A DNA stretch of 64,000 bases, taken from the NCBI RefSeq assembly GCF_030418455.1, contig NZ_JAUHPW010000003.1:1-64000 (forward strand), read 5' to 3'. The position numbers were made by a program, and so were the translations under genes. The stretch is from Demequina litoralis. GTDB lineage: Bacteria > Actinomycetota > Actinomycetes > Actinomycetales > Demequinaceae. Below are positions 6,479 to 14,696 of this stretch, piece after piece (the first letter of the stretch is position 1; each line of letters begins with the position of its first letter). Below the pieces are notes generated by a model. The model had not been told where the DNA came from. It saw only the letters and a program-made list of their open reading frames with translations, and made no database searches.

Positions 6479-8830
6479 GTGACCGAACGCTCGAGCAGCC
6501 CCCAGCGCGTCTCCACGCGCCGCACCTCGTCGACCCCGGCCCAGCCCCCGCGCTCGGGCCAGGCGCCGACCCGGCGCAGCACGCGCACGCCGCAGTCCGG
6601 AGGGGCCGCGTGGGCGAGCACGGGGGTGCAGCAGACCGCCGCATCGTCCACCGCCCCGGCAGGCGGCGGCAACGGCGGCGACGGCGGCGGCAAGGGCACG
6701 AAGGACAAGGACGGCGGCAAGGGCGACCAGCCCCGCTGGAAGCGCATCCTCAAGATCACCGGCATCACGGCGCTCATCGCGGGCCTCGTCGCGGTCGCGG
6801 TCGCCGCGATCGGCATCATGGTGATCTACTCGCGCCTCGAGGTGCCCGCGGCCTCCGACGTCGCGCTCGCGCAGTCCTCCACCGTGTACTGGGCGGGCGG
6901 CAAGCAGGAGATGGCGAAGGTCGGCGAGGTCGACCGCGAGATCATCGACTGCGCGGCCCTGCCCGACCACGTGCCGCACGCGATCGTCGCCGCCGAGGAC
7001 CGCAGCTTCTACACGAACCCCGGCATCGACTTCACGGCCACGGCCAGGGCGCTCTACAACACCATCATCCTGGGCAACACCCAGGGCGGCTCGACCATCA
7101 CCCAGCAGTACGTCGAGCGCTACTACGTGGGCGAGACCACCACCGACATCCCGGGCAAGATCAAGGAGGCGCTGCTCGCGCTCAAGGTGGACTCGGAGCA
7201 GACCAAGGACGAGGTCCTCTGCAACTACATGAACACCATCTACCTGGGCCGCGGCGCGTACGGCATCGAGGCCGCCGCGCAGGAGTACTTCGGCAAGCCC
7301 GCCGAGGAGCTCACGGTGGCCGAGGCCGCGCTGATCGCCGGCGTCATCCCCGCGCCGAGCGCGTGGGACCCGCGCGTCAGCCCCTCCGACGCGGAGCGCC
7401 GCTGGAACTACGTGCTCGACGGCATGGTCGACGCGGAGTTCCTGTCGCAGGCCGAGCGTGACGCGCAGGAGATGCCCGAGACGGTGGACTACACGACCTC
7501 CGACACGTTCGGCGGCACCAACGGCTACCTCATCCGCGCCGCGCTCGACGAGGCGATCGCCACGCTCGACCTCACGCAGGAGGAGCTCGAGATGGGTGGC
7601 TACCAGGTGGTCACCACGTTCAAGAGGAAGGACCAGCAGTCCGTGGTCAAGGCCGTGAAGGCCATGCCGGACGACCACGCGGACAACCTCAAGGTCGCGG
7701 CCACCACCGTCGACGCCGCCACGGGCGCCGTCACCGCGATGTACGGCGGCCCCGACTACCTCGAGGTCCAGCGCAACGCCGTCACCCAGGACATCGCGCA
7801 GGCGGGCTCGACCTTCAAGCCCTTCGCGATGATCGCGGGGCTGTCGAACGGCTTCTCGCTCGAGACCGAGTACCTGTCGAACGACTCGATGACGCTGCCG
7901 GGCTTCGAGAACCCCGTGCGCAACTACGCGGGCGTGAACTTCGGGTGGATCGACATGGTCGAGGCGACCACGAACTCGGTGAACACGTACTACGTGCAGC
8001 TCAACGAGGCCGTCGGCCCGGACGTCACCATGGAGACCGCGATCGAGGCGGGCCTGCCCGAGGACACCGTCGGCCTCGACGCGAACGCCGCGAACGTGCT
8101 CGGCACGGCGTCCCCGACCGCGATGCAGATGGCCCAGGCCTACTCGACCATCGCGGACGGCGGGCAGAAGAAGGACACCTACATGGTGCAGCGGATCATC
8201 GGCCCGGACGGCGAGGTCGCCTTCGAGCACGAGGACGACGCCGAGCGGGTCTTCTCCAAGGACGTCATCGCGGACACCACCTACGCGATGCAGCAGGTCG
8301 TCGAGCGCGGCTCGGCGGTGAAGGCCAGCGCCCTCGGCCGCCCCATCGCGGGCAAGACGGGCACGTCGAACGACAACAACTCGGCGTGGTTCGCCGGCTT
8401 CACCCCCCAGATCGTCGGCATCGTGTCGATGTACCAGGTGGGCGACGACGGCTCGGTCCAGTCGATCACCCCGTTCGGCGGCTACTCCGAGATCACCGGC
8501 TCGACCGTGCCCACCGACATCTGGGTGGCCATGATGGGCCCGATCCTCGACCGCATGGACGTCGTCGACTTCCCCGACCGCGCGAACGTGGGCAAGGCCG
8601 TCAACTCGAGCCCGTCGCCGACGGCGACCGAGGAGCCCTCGCCCGAGCCGTCCGAGACCAGCACCCCGAAGCCGTCGAAGACGAGCACCCCCAAGCCGAC
8701 GGAGACCTCGGAGCCGGAGCCGTCCGAGACCACCGAGCCGCCCGTCACCACGCCCACGCCCGAGCCGACGCCCGAGGTGACGGCCACCGCGCAGCCGGAG
8801 GCCGACGGCGGAGGCGGCGGGGCGTCGTAG
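6479..8830 (+). CDS. Class A penicillin-binding protein (transglycosylase/transpeptidase)
   Basis: 783 residues, bifunctional peptidoglycan synthase of the PonA/PBP1 type. Order: disordered basic and Gly-rich cytoplasmic tail (1-90), one membrane helix (about 95-118), GT51 transglycosylase (catalytic Glu173 in AAEDRSFY, then GGSTITQQ), and a transpeptidase with SxxK at Ser444-Lys447, SVN at 500-502 and KTG at 626-628. The last ~75 residues are a Pro/Ser/Thr/Glu repeat tail ending in glycines, probably in the wall. GTG 6479 is the start. It polymerises and cross-links peptidoglycan outside the membrane. In Mycobacterium ponA1 occupies the same position near ino1 and rpsF. Confidence 0.95.
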   Translation: MTERSSSPQRVSTRRTSSTPAQPPRSGQAPTRRSTRTPQSGGAAWASTGVQQTAASSTAPAGGGNGGDGGGKGTKDKDGGKGDQPRWKRILKITGITALIAGLVAVAVAAIGIMVIYSRLEVPAASDVALAQSSTVYWAGGKQEMAKVGEVDREIIDCAALPDHVPHAIVAAEDRSFYTNPGIDFTATARALYNTIILGNTQGGSTITQQYVERYYVGETTTDIPGKIKEALLALKVDSEQTKDEVLCNYMNTIYLGRGAYGIEAAAQEYFGKPAEELTVAEAALIAGVIPAPSAWDPRVSPSDAERRWNYVLDGMVDAEFLSQAERDAQEMPETVDYTTSDTFGGTNGYLIRAALDEAIATLDLTQEELEMGGYQVVTTFKRKDQQSVVKAVKAMPDDHADNLKVAATTVDAATGAVTAMYGGPDYLEVQRNAVTQDIAQAGSTFKPFAMIAGLSNGFSLETEYLSNDSMTLPGFENPVRNYAGVNFGWIDMVEATTNSVNTYYVQLNEAVGPDVTMETAIEAGLPEDTVGLDANAANVLGTASPTAMQMAQAYSTIADGGQKKDTYMVQRIIGPDGEVAFEHEDDAERVFSKDVIADTTYAMQQVVERGSAVKASALGRPIAGKTGTSNDNNSAWFAGFTPQIVGIVSMYQVGDDGSVQSITPFGGYSEITGSTVPTDIWVAMMGPILDRMDVVDFPDRANVGKAVNSSPSPTATEEPSPEPSETSTPKPSKTSTPKPTETSEPEPSETTEPPVTTPTPEPTPEVTATAQPEADGGGGGAS

Positions 8831-8836
8831 CCGCGG

Positions 8837-8869
8837 GACGATGCGCGGGCCGGGTGCCCGCGCATCGTC
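8837..8869 (+). terminator. Hairpin after the PBP gene, built from the GACGATGCG word
   Basis: A perfect 14-bp stem (GACGATGCGCGGGC, loop CGGGT, GCCCGCGCATCGTC) lies 6 nt after the PBP stop and 4 nt before the convergent FemX stop. Both arms carry the over-represented GACGATGCG word. There is no T tract. Confidence 0.65.
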
Positions 8870-8872
8870 GCG

Positions 8873-9916
8873 TCAGCGGGAGACCGCCCGCTTGAGGCGG
8901 AGCGCCGCGACGAGCGCACGGTAGCGGAGCGGCTTGAGCGGCACGTCCCACGCGCCGTCGCACTCGACGATCTCCCCGAACTGCTGCTTGAACTCGCGCA
9001 CGCCCATGAGCTGCGGCGCGCGCTCGGAGCCCACGCCGAAGAGGTCGTACTCGCGCACGCCCTCCTCCTTGAGCGCCATGAGGATCTCCCACTTGATGCG
9101 CAGGGCCGCGTTGGTGTCGCGCGCCTCGAGGTTGTTGCCCGCGTAGTAGTCGGTGCCGCCGTCCTCGTGCACCACCGCGATCACCCATGCGACGGCGCGG
9201 CCCGGGGCGAGGTCGCCGTCGGGGCCCGTGTCGTGGCGGCGCGCGACCCAGACGCGGGCGTGCGGCGCGAGCGCCTCGAGCATCGTCAGGTACATGTCCG
9301 CGGGGAAGATGCCGAAGCCGGCGCCCGCCGCGGTCTCGCGGTAGATCGCGTAGAGCTCCTCGAAGGCCTCGGGCGTGAGACCCGTCTCCTCCGTGACCGT
9401 CATCGCCTCGTCCTTGAGGGTCCTGCGGATCTTGTAGCGGCCGCGCTTGGAGAACGTCGCCATGATCGCGTCGGGCTCGGGCGTGAGGTCGATGTAGACG
9501 GTGTGGTCGAACGTGACGGTCTGGAGGAGCTCGCGCAGGTCGGGGGCCGCGTGGCGGGCGTGGAGGCGAAGGAACACCGCCCACGGGAAGCGTGTCCGGA
9601 GGTCCGCCGTGAGCGCGTCGCGGACCGCCTTCTCGTGCTCCGGCGTGCGCTCGACCAGCGGGATCGGGCCGTGCTTGGCCCACACGTAGGGGAAGCCGCG
9701 CACCTCGTAGCGGGACAGGCTCACGACGGCGACCGGGGCGTCCTGCGCGTCGACCACCGCGAGCCGCACCAGGTGCTCGCGTCCCGGCACGGCGGCGTCG
9801 TAGGCGTCCCACGCGGGGGCCTGCTCGATCGGGACCGGGTGGTCGGCGCCGCGGGCGAGCTCAAGGAACCGCTCGTCGGAGACCTCCTCGACGCGGAGGG
9901 GCGTGGGGATCGTCAT
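8873..9916 (-). CDS. FemX/FemABX-family peptidoglycan bridge aminoacyltransferase
   Basis: 347 residues with the two-lobed GNAT-like FemABX fold. Conserved features include the early HPVPIEQAPAWDAYDAA block, KHGPIPLV, FSKRGRYKIRRT (Fem basic loop), and DYYAGNNLEARDTNAALRIKWE followed by YDLFGVG in the second lobe. These enzymes add amino acids from aminoacyl-tRNA to the stem-peptide diamino acid of lipid II at the inner membrane face. ATG 9916 is chosen over GTG 9922 because TAGGCT lies 7 nt upstream of it. With the neighbouring PBP and ATP-grasp ligase it fits cross-bridge synthesis. Which amino acid it adds is not visible. Confidence 0.85.
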   Translation of the reverse strand: MTIPTPLRVEEVSDERFLELARGADHPVPIEQAPAWDAYDAAVPGREHLVRLAVVDAQDAPVAVVSLSRYEVRGFPYVWAKHGPIPLVERTPEHEKAVRDALTADLRTRFPWAVFLRLHARHAAPDLRELLQTVTFDHTVYIDLTPEPDAIMATFSKRGRYKIRRTLKDEAMTVTEETGLTPEAFEELYAIYRETAAGAGFGIFPADMYLTMLEALAPHARVWVARRHDTGPDGDLAPGRAVAWVIAVVHEDGGTDYYAGNNLEARDTNAALRIKWEILMALKEEGVREYDLFGVGSERAPQLMGVREFKQQFGEIVECDGAWDVPLKPLRYRALVAALRLKRAVSR

Positions 9917-9923
9917 GGCCACG

Positions 9924-9929
9924 AGCCTA
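9924..9929 (-). promoter_or_regulatory. -10 element of a probable leaderless promoter (FemX gene)
   Basis: TAGGCT on the minus strand lies 7 nt before ATG 9916. Confidence 0.45.
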
Positions 9930-10179
9930 TCCGTGGCCCGATTCGTGCCGCTGTCAGCAACCGTGAGGTCGGGTGACGGTCTCGGACGGGTGCGGGCGTG
10001 AACCGTGGGGTCCTGTGACGGGCCTGCCGCCTGACACGGATGGTGAGATCACGGCGGCCGTCCGGGCCCGGCGTTCGCATCATCGGACCTGCCTGGGCCC
10101 TGGTGACACGATTCCTCACGATCGAGCCGCGGCGCCGCGCGGAACCGTCACGGATCCTCACGGCTGACGGCGGGACCGC

Positions 10180-11457
10180 CTAGAACCCGCTCTCCGTGGG
10201 CCGTGGGTAGTGCTGGCGGTACTTCTGCACCAGGCGCAGGTCGAGCGCGCGCACCCACAGCCGGCGCTTGAGGCTCGCGTCGCCGCGGTAGCGCAGCGGG
10301 TGGTGCACGCCGTGCCGGCGCTTGGCCGCCTTGACCCGCGCGCGCAGCCCCGGCTCGAGCACGTAGCGCAGCAGGAAGCGGTACGGCACCACCGAGTAGA
10401 GCACCTGGTCCTGCGGTACCTGCGGCGCGGGCGGGGCGTCGCCGTCGACGGCCTCGGGCAGCAGGTCGCGCGCGACCATCTCCGCGACGTTGACGCCCGC
10501 GGCGGTGACGTAGAAGTTGTTGCGTCCGATGCGCGGGTTGACCTCGAAGAACACGTTCTCGCCGGTGCGGCTGGAGACCTTGTAGTCGAAGTTCGCGAAG
10601 CCGTAGTAGCCGGCGTGGTCGAGCAGCCGGGCAGCCGCGTCGAAGGCCTCGTCGTCGACGTGCGTGAGGATCGCCGCGGGGATGCCGAGCGTGCCGGGCG
10701 TGTGCTCCTCGAGCAGCACCTGGCCGCCGGCGACCAGCGTGACGGCGCCGTCCGAGTCGCGGTAGGCGGTGAGCGAGCGCATGTGGGTCTCGTCGCCCGG
10801 CACGAACTCCTGGAGCAGGAACTCGCTCGGATAGGCGCGCTCCGCGAGGTGGCCGAGGACCGCCTCGATCTGCGCCTCCGACGTGAAATGGTCGATCTTC
10901 TGCTTGCCCGGGAAGTCGACCTCGAACCAGTCGGCGCTGTCGGCGGGCTTGCCGATGACCGGGTACTCGAGGCCGGTCTCGCGCAGCCGGGTCAGCGCCT
11001 CGGCCGGCGGCACGGCGCCCGCGGCCAGGGCCTCGGGGGTGAAGCCGACCGCGATCGTGAGCGGGGTGCGGATCCCCACCGCGTCGCAGGCCTCGGCGAA
11101 GGCGACCTTCGAGGACACCGCGTCGAACATCGCGAGATCCGGCAGCGGCAGGCGCCAGCGCGGGTCGAGGCGGTCGCGGTGCTCGGCGAGCAGGCGCACG
11201 TGGAAGTCCAGGTTGGTGAAGAGCACGAGCTCGTGGTCGGGGTGCCCGGCCGCGATCTCGTCGAGCCGGCCGAGCAGCGTCTCGGGGATGAAGACGTCGG
11301 GCTCGACGATCCACCGGGCGAGGGTCGAGTGGCGTCCGAAGGTGGTGACGCGCGGTCCCAGCACGATCGACTCCCAGCCGAAGCGCTCGTGCGCCGCCCG
11401 CTGGAACGCGTACGTCCCGATGTCGCCGCCCAGCCCCACGACCAGCACCTGCTTCAC
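10180..11457 (-). CDS. ATP-grasp carboxylate-amine ligase, D-aspartate-ligase-like
   Basis: 425 residues. Start is GTG 11457 (VKQVLVVGLGGD) behind CGGGAGGT. It has an N-terminal pre-ATP-grasp Rossmann-like part (GLGGDIGTYAFQRAA), then the ATP-grasp core. IGKPADSADWF carries the ATP-binding lysine, LLQEFVPGDETHM the adenine-side strand, and FFEVNPRIGRNN the Mg-binding Glu305 and Asn307. The length and the FxEVNPRxGR signature match Enterococcus AslFm-type D-aspartate ligases, which attach D-Asp to the stem-peptide lysine. Lying next to FemX and PBP genes, it probably adds a D-amino acid to the bridge. Other carboxylate-amine ligations are possible. Confidence 0.72.
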   Translation of the reverse strand: MKQVLVVGLGGDIGTYAFQRAAHERFGWESIVLGPRVTTFGRHSTLARWIVEPDVFIPETLLGRLDEIAAGHPDHELVLFTNLDFHVRLLAEHRDRLDPRWRLPLPDLAMFDAVSSKVAFAEACDAVGIRTPLTIAVGFTPEALAAGAVPPAEALTRLRETGLEYPVIGKPADSADWFEVDFPGKQKIDHFTSEAQIEAVLGHLAERAYPSEFLLQEFVPGDETHMRSLTAYRDSDGAVTLVAGGQVLLEEHTPGTLGIPAAILTHVDDEAFDAAARLLDHAGYYGFANFDYKVSSRTGENVFFEVNPRIGRNNFYVTAAGVNVAEMVARDLLPEAVDGDAPPAPQVPQDQVLYSVVPYRFLLRYVLEPGLRARVKAAKRRHGVHHPLRYRGDASLKRRLWVRALDLRLVQKYRQHYPRPTESGF

Positions 11458-11575
11458 ACATACCTCCCGGTTCGCCCGTGCCAGTCTAGGCGGCGGCGCC
11501 CGCGCGGCTCCGTGCCGCTGTCGGCGACGGCCGCTACGGTGCCGGGTACCGGACCAGATCCCAGGGGGGACCACC

Positions 11576-12301
11576 ATGCATCGCGCCGTCGCCGCCATCG
11601 GCACCACCGCCCTCGTTCTCGCTCTCGCGGCGTGCAGCGCCGACGACCCGGAGGCCGCGGACGCGAGCGTGGGCGCGGAGGCCGCCGCGACGGTCGAGGC
11701 CGAGGCGTCCCCCGAGCCCTCGGTCACCGAGGCGCCGCTGACGATCGTCGAGCAGGTCGCCGCGGACTACGCGGACGAGGACTGGGCGCCCGCCGACTCG
11801 CCCGCCTTCGCCCTCACCGCCGACGAGCGCAACGAGTACATGGAGCTGGTCACCGCGGAGGCGGGCGTCGAGGAGGCCTTCGCCGACGTGCTGACCGCGG
11901 AAGAGGTCGACGGCGGCGCGATGACCGGGCTGCTCGTCGAGGTCGCCGAGGACCTCTCGCGCGCGGGACGGGACATCATGATCGTCGCGATGCTGGGCGA
12001 CAGCGCCACCGAGGCCGACGTCCCGCTCACGGACGACGACCTGGTCCTCCTGCTCGAGACAGGCTGGGACGTGTGCGAGGCGACGCGCTCGGGCACGGCC
12101 TACGACGAGGCGTTCGGCGAGGCGTTCGTCGACGCGATGACCGCCGCCATGTCCGCGGGCCTCAGCACCGACGAGGAGGAGTCGGAGGCCGCCGCCAACA
12201 CCGCCGCCGCGGCGATGATGGGTGCGATGTTCGCGCACCTCCAGTGCCCCGAGTTCGCGGACGACGCGGCGGAGGCGTTCGCGCAGATGGGTGACGCGTA
12301 G
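11576..12301 (+). CDS. Lipoprotein, unknown function
   Basis: 241 residues starting at ATG 11576 after CAGGGGGGACC. A lipoprotein signal (TTALVLALAAC, lipid-anchored Cys20) is followed by an Ala/Glu-rich linker. The rest is a helical, strongly acidic domain with two further cysteines (WDVCEAT and LQCPEF) that could form a disulfide. It resembles the small secreted DUF732-type proteins of actinobacteria in size and helical content, but I cannot place it in a family. It is divergent from the ATP-grasp gene and precedes rpsF. Membrane-anchored on the outer face. Confidence 0.7.
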   Translation: MHRAVAAIGTTALVLALAACSADDPEAADASVGAEAAATVEAEASPEPSVTEAPLTIVEQVAADYADEDWAPADSPAFALTADERNEYMELVTAEAGVEEAFADVLTAEEVDGGAMTGLLVEVAEDLSRAGRDIMIVAMLGDSATEADVPLTDDDLVLLLETGWDVCEATRSGTAYDEAFGEAFVDAMTAAMSAGLSTDEEESEAAANTAAAAMMGAMFAHLQCPEFADDAAEAFAQMGDA

Positions 12302-12394
12302 GCGCCGGTGGACGGGTGGGATGGTGCCCGGCGCATCGTCCCTCCACCGCCCGGGACCTGCTACTGGCGCATCGTCCCTGGCGGACGGTATCCT

Positions 12395-12448
12395 GTGATG
12401 TCGCGGATACCCCTGACCACCTGGTCAGGACGTCCGCGACTGCATCAC
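12395..12448 (+). promoter_or_regulatory. Structured 5' leader of rpsF (candidate S6:S18 regulatory RNA)
   Basis: A long imperfect hairpin: GTGATG/CATCAC at the base, a 3-nt CTG bulge on the 3' side, TCGCGGA/TCCGCGA, an internal loop, then CCTGACC/GGTCAGG with loop ACCT. A second stem (CCACGGA-ACG-TCCGTGG) follows at 12456-12472. Ribosomal S6:S18 complexes bind a bulged hairpin in rpsF leaders of many bacteria. Position fits; the exact consensus is not verified. Confidence 0.45.
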
Positions 12449-12501
12449 CCTCCTGCCACGGAACGTCCGTGGCCGCATGAGTCCAGAGGAGGTGGGTATA
12501 G

Positions 12502-12792
12502 ATGCGTCAGTACGAGATGATGATCATCCTCGACCCTGAGATCGACGAGCGCACCGTCACCCCGTCGCTCGACAAGTACCTTCAGGTCATCACCGGCGAC
12601 TCCGGCACCGTCGACAAGCTCGACGTGTGGGGCCGTCGCCGCCTGGCCTACCCGATCAAGAAGAAGAACGACGGCATCTACGCCGTCGTGAACTTCACGT
12701 CGGAGTCCGCGACCGCGAAGGAGCTGGAGCGCCAGCTGGGTCTCAACGAGACCATCCTCCGCACCAAGCTGCTCCGCCCGGACGCCCACTAA
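12502..12792 (+). CDS. rpsF: 30S ribosomal protein S6
   Basis: 96 residues, normal length. It carries the family blocks [16 protein letters not shown] at the start, [20 protein letters not shown] in the middle and the RTKLLRP end. It binds the central domain of 16S rRNA with S18. ATG 12502 follows an unusually strong AGAGGAGGTGGG ribosome site. First gene of the rpsF-ssb-rpsR-rplI operon, conserved across bacteria. A structured leader upstream suggests autoregulation by S6:S18. Confidence 0.97.
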   Translation: MRQYEMMIILDPEIDERTVTPSLDKYLQVITGDSGTVDKLDVWGRRRLAYPIKKKNDGIYAVVNFTSESATAKELERQLGLNETILRTKLLRPDAH

Positions 12793-12849
12793 GGGTCCGG
12801 GCTTCTCCCGACTCTCACCAGCGAATACACGAAACCAAGGGGAACACAC

Positions 12850-13362
12850 ATGGCAGGCGACACCCAGATCACCGTGGTCGGCAACCTCACCGGAGACCCG
12901 GAGCTTCGCTTCATCTCCTCCGGCGCGGCCGTCGTCAACTTCACGGTGGCGTCCACCCCCCGCACGTTCGACCGTCAGTCGAACGAGTGGAAGGACGGCG
13001 AGACCCTGTTCATGCGTTGCTCCCTGTGGCGTGAGGCCGCCGAGAACGTCGCAGAGTCCCTCACCAAGGGCATGCGCGTGATCGTGACCGGCCGCCTCGT
13101 GTCCCGCTCGTGGGAGGCGAACGGCGAGAAGCGCACCGTCATGGAGATGCAGGTCGACGAGGTCGGCCCCTCGCTCCGCTACGCCACCGCCAAGGTCACG
13201 CGCACGCAGCGCGGCGGCCAGGGCGGCGGCTTCAGCGGCGGCGGCGGTGGCGGCGGCTTCGGCGGCGGCAACTCCGGCGGTGGCTACAGCAGCTCGCCGG
13301 CCGGCGGCTCCTCGAACGACCCGTGGGCGACCGCCCCGGCGTCGGACGAGCCGCCGTTCTGA
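12850..13362 (+). CDS. ssb: Single-stranded DNA-binding protein
   Basis: 170 residues. An N-terminal OB fold (about 1-115; [50 protein letters not shown]) is followed by a very Gly-rich flexible linker and the acidic tip DEPPF that recruits replication and repair partners. It protects ssDNA as a tetramer in replication, repair and recombination. The position between rpsF and rpsR is the standard actinobacterial order. ATG 12850 is preceded by CAAGGGGA. Confidence 0.97.
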   Translation: MAGDTQITVVGNLTGDPELRFISSGAAVVNFTVASTPRTFDRQSNEWKDGETLFMRCSLWREAAENVAESLTKGMRVIVTGRLVSRSWEANGEKRTVMEMQVDEVGPSLRYATAKVTRTQRGGQGGGFSGGGGGGGFGGGNSGGGYSSSPAGGSSNDPWATAPASDEPPF

Positions 13363-13391
13363 TCGGTACTTTTCACTCAGGAGTCTTCAAC

Positions 13392-13628
13392 ATGGCTAAG
13401 CACGACATCCGCAAGCCGCGCAAGAAGGTCAACCCGCTCAAGGCCGCCAAGGTCGAGCGGATCGACTACAAGGACACCGCGCTGCTTCGCAAGTTCATCT
13501 CCGACCGCGGCAAGATCCGTTCGCGCCGCGTCACCGGTGTCACCGTCCAGGAGCAGCGCGAGATCGCGCGTGCGATCAAGGTCGCGCGCGAGATGGCGCT
13601 CCTCCCCTACTCCGGCTCCGGCCGCTGA
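13392..13628 (+). CDS. rpsR: 30S ribosomal protein S18
   Basis: 78 residues. Start ATG 13392 ([15 protein letters not shown]), 29 bp after ssb. Family blocks are [19 protein letters not shown] and [20 protein letters not shown], with MALLPY at the end. It pairs with S6 on 16S rRNA. It lacks the Cys-rich N-terminal zinc ligands found in C+ S18 forms (no CXXC is visible), so it is a zinc-independent version. If a zinc-binding S18 exists elsewhere, this would be the Zur-type alternative, but its operon position argues for it being the main copy. Confidence 0.96.
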   Translation: MAKHDIRKPRKKVNPLKAAKVERIDYKDTALLRKFISDRGKIRSRRVTGVTVQEQREIARAIKVAREMALLPYSGSGR

Positions 13629-13643
13629 TCGGGGGGATCTCAT

Positions 13644-14090
13644 ATGGCTAAGGTCATCCTGACCCACGAGGTCTCCGGCCTCGGCATCGCCGGCGACGTC
13701 GTCGACGTCAAGGACGGTTACGCTCGCAACTACCTGGTTCCGCGCAAGCTCGCCACCCCGTGGTCGGCCGGCGCCGAGAAGCAGATCGAGGGTCTCCGCA
13801 AGGCGCGCCGCGCCAAGGAGATCGCGACCATCGAGGGTGCCCAGGCCGCGCGCGACGCGCTGCAGTCGGCCCCCGTCGTCGTCGAGGTGAAGGCCGGCGA
13901 GTCCGGTCGTCTCTTCGGCGCCGTGTCGCCCGCCGACATCGCGAACGCGATCGGCGCCCGCGCCACGGTCGACAAGCGTCGCATCCACGTCGCCCAGCCC
14001 ATCAAGGCGCTCGGCGAGTACCAGGTGAAGGTCTCCCTCCACCAGGACGTGGCCGCGAACGTCACCGTCAAGGTGGTCGCCGCCAAGTAG
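13644..14090 (+). CDS. rplI: 50S ribosomal protein L9
   Basis: 148 residues, normal length. The N-terminal rRNA-binding domain (KVILTHEVSGLGIAGDVVDV, KDGYARNYLVPRKLA) is joined by the long L9 helix (about residues 45-75) to the C-terminal domain (GRLFGAVSPADIANAI, then IKALGEYQVKVSLHQDV). It binds 23S rRNA near the L1 stalk. ATG 13644 follows GGGGGGAT. Last gene of the ribosomal/ssb operon; a strong terminator follows. Confidence 0.97.
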   Translation: MAKVILTHEVSGLGIAGDVVDVKDGYARNYLVPRKLATPWSAGAEKQIEGLRKARRAKEIATIEGAQAARDALQSAPVVVEVKAGESGRLFGAVSPADIANAIGARATVDKRRIHVAQPIKALGEYQVKVSLHQDVAANVTVKVVAAK

Positions 14091-14110
14091 CCCTTCTCCG
14101 GCAGGTCGCA

Positions 14111-14157
14111 CGAGGCCCGTCGCCCCTCCCGCTCGTCGGGAGGGTCGGCGGGCCTCG
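14111..14157 (+). terminator. Terminator after rplI
   Basis: A two-tier hairpin: CGAGGCCCG (14111-14119) pairs with CGGGCCTCG (14149-14157), and CCCTCCC pairs with GGGAGGG inside. It follows the rplI stop by 20 nt and separates the ribosomal operon from dnaB. Confidence 0.8.
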
Positions 14158-14419
14158 TCGCGTTGCGGCTCCAGCGACCCGGCTGTCGGGGGCCGCGGGC
14201 GTCGTCCGGTTGCGGCGCAGCCACCCATATGTCGGAGCGTTCGCGTGCCGATCCGTCAGCCGTGCTGCTTCCGACCCGCGCGTCGGACCGCATCCCCGAC
14301 GCTCCTTCCGCGGGGTCGGACGGCGCCGCGCGCACGGCGCTTCGGACACACCGGGACATTTCGACACCCCGCGGCACGACACGCCGGAACGCGACACGCC
14401 GGGGACTTCGCCGGGCAAG

Positions 14420-14581
14420 TTCTCCACAGCAAAGCCCCGCTCAAATCGGCAGGTAAGCACGCCACAACGTGGATATCTCGCGAGTCATCCACACCCTTGT
14501 CCACATGCCCCCCGCACGGTTGTCCACGGGCCGAGGGCCGTCATCCACGGTTGTCCCCGAGTTCTCCACGGGTCATCCACG
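14420..14581 (+). promoter_or_regulatory. Cluster of about nine DnaA-box-like 9-mers upstream of dnaB
   Basis: In 162 bp I read TTCTCCACA (14420), ATATCCACG on the minus strand (14469-14477), TCATCCACA (14485), TTGTCCACA (14497), TTGTCCACG (14520), TCATCCACG (14541), TTGTCCCCG (14551), TTCTCCACG (14562) and TCATCCACG (14573). TTGTCCACA is the actinobacterial DnaA-box consensus. All but one point the same way. This could be a DnaA-controlled dnaB promoter, a DnaA-titration site, or an origin-like element; no AT-rich unwinding tract is evident. Confidence 0.7.
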
Positions 14582-14696
14582 GCGAGCCGTCCGGCCGATT
14601 TGTGGCCCGCCCCGCCGGGGCCTAGATTCGCGTGCCTGAGCCGGCTCTGTCAGACGTCGGCGCGACACTGGGTGGGACCGGAGGGAGAGGCGATAC

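Larger units (their letters stand above)
14091..14696 (+). other. 606-bp intergenic region between rplI and dnaB
   Basis: No convincing gene. It holds the rplI terminator, a GC-rich stretch with short CGACAC repeats spaced 15 bp apart (14362, 14377, 14392), a dense cluster of DnaA-box-like 9-mers (14420-14581), a TAGATT -10-like element at about 14621, and the dnaB leader with an AGGGAGAGG ribosome site. Open frames here are in several phases with atypical codon use and are treated as chance. Confidence 0.7.

Noticed and set aside
6239..8230. Very long open frames on the strand opposite the PBP gene, and similar ones opposite other genes (10210-12294 plus, 54058-57213 minus, 59460-61436 minus)
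   Set aside because: They are shadows of high-GC third positions in real genes; their translations are Arg/Gly/His-rich without known motifs and without ribosome sites.
14163..14625. Overlapping short open frames between rplI and dnaB
   Set aside because: Translations are low-complexity and in several frames; the region is better explained by terminator, repeats and DnaA boxes.
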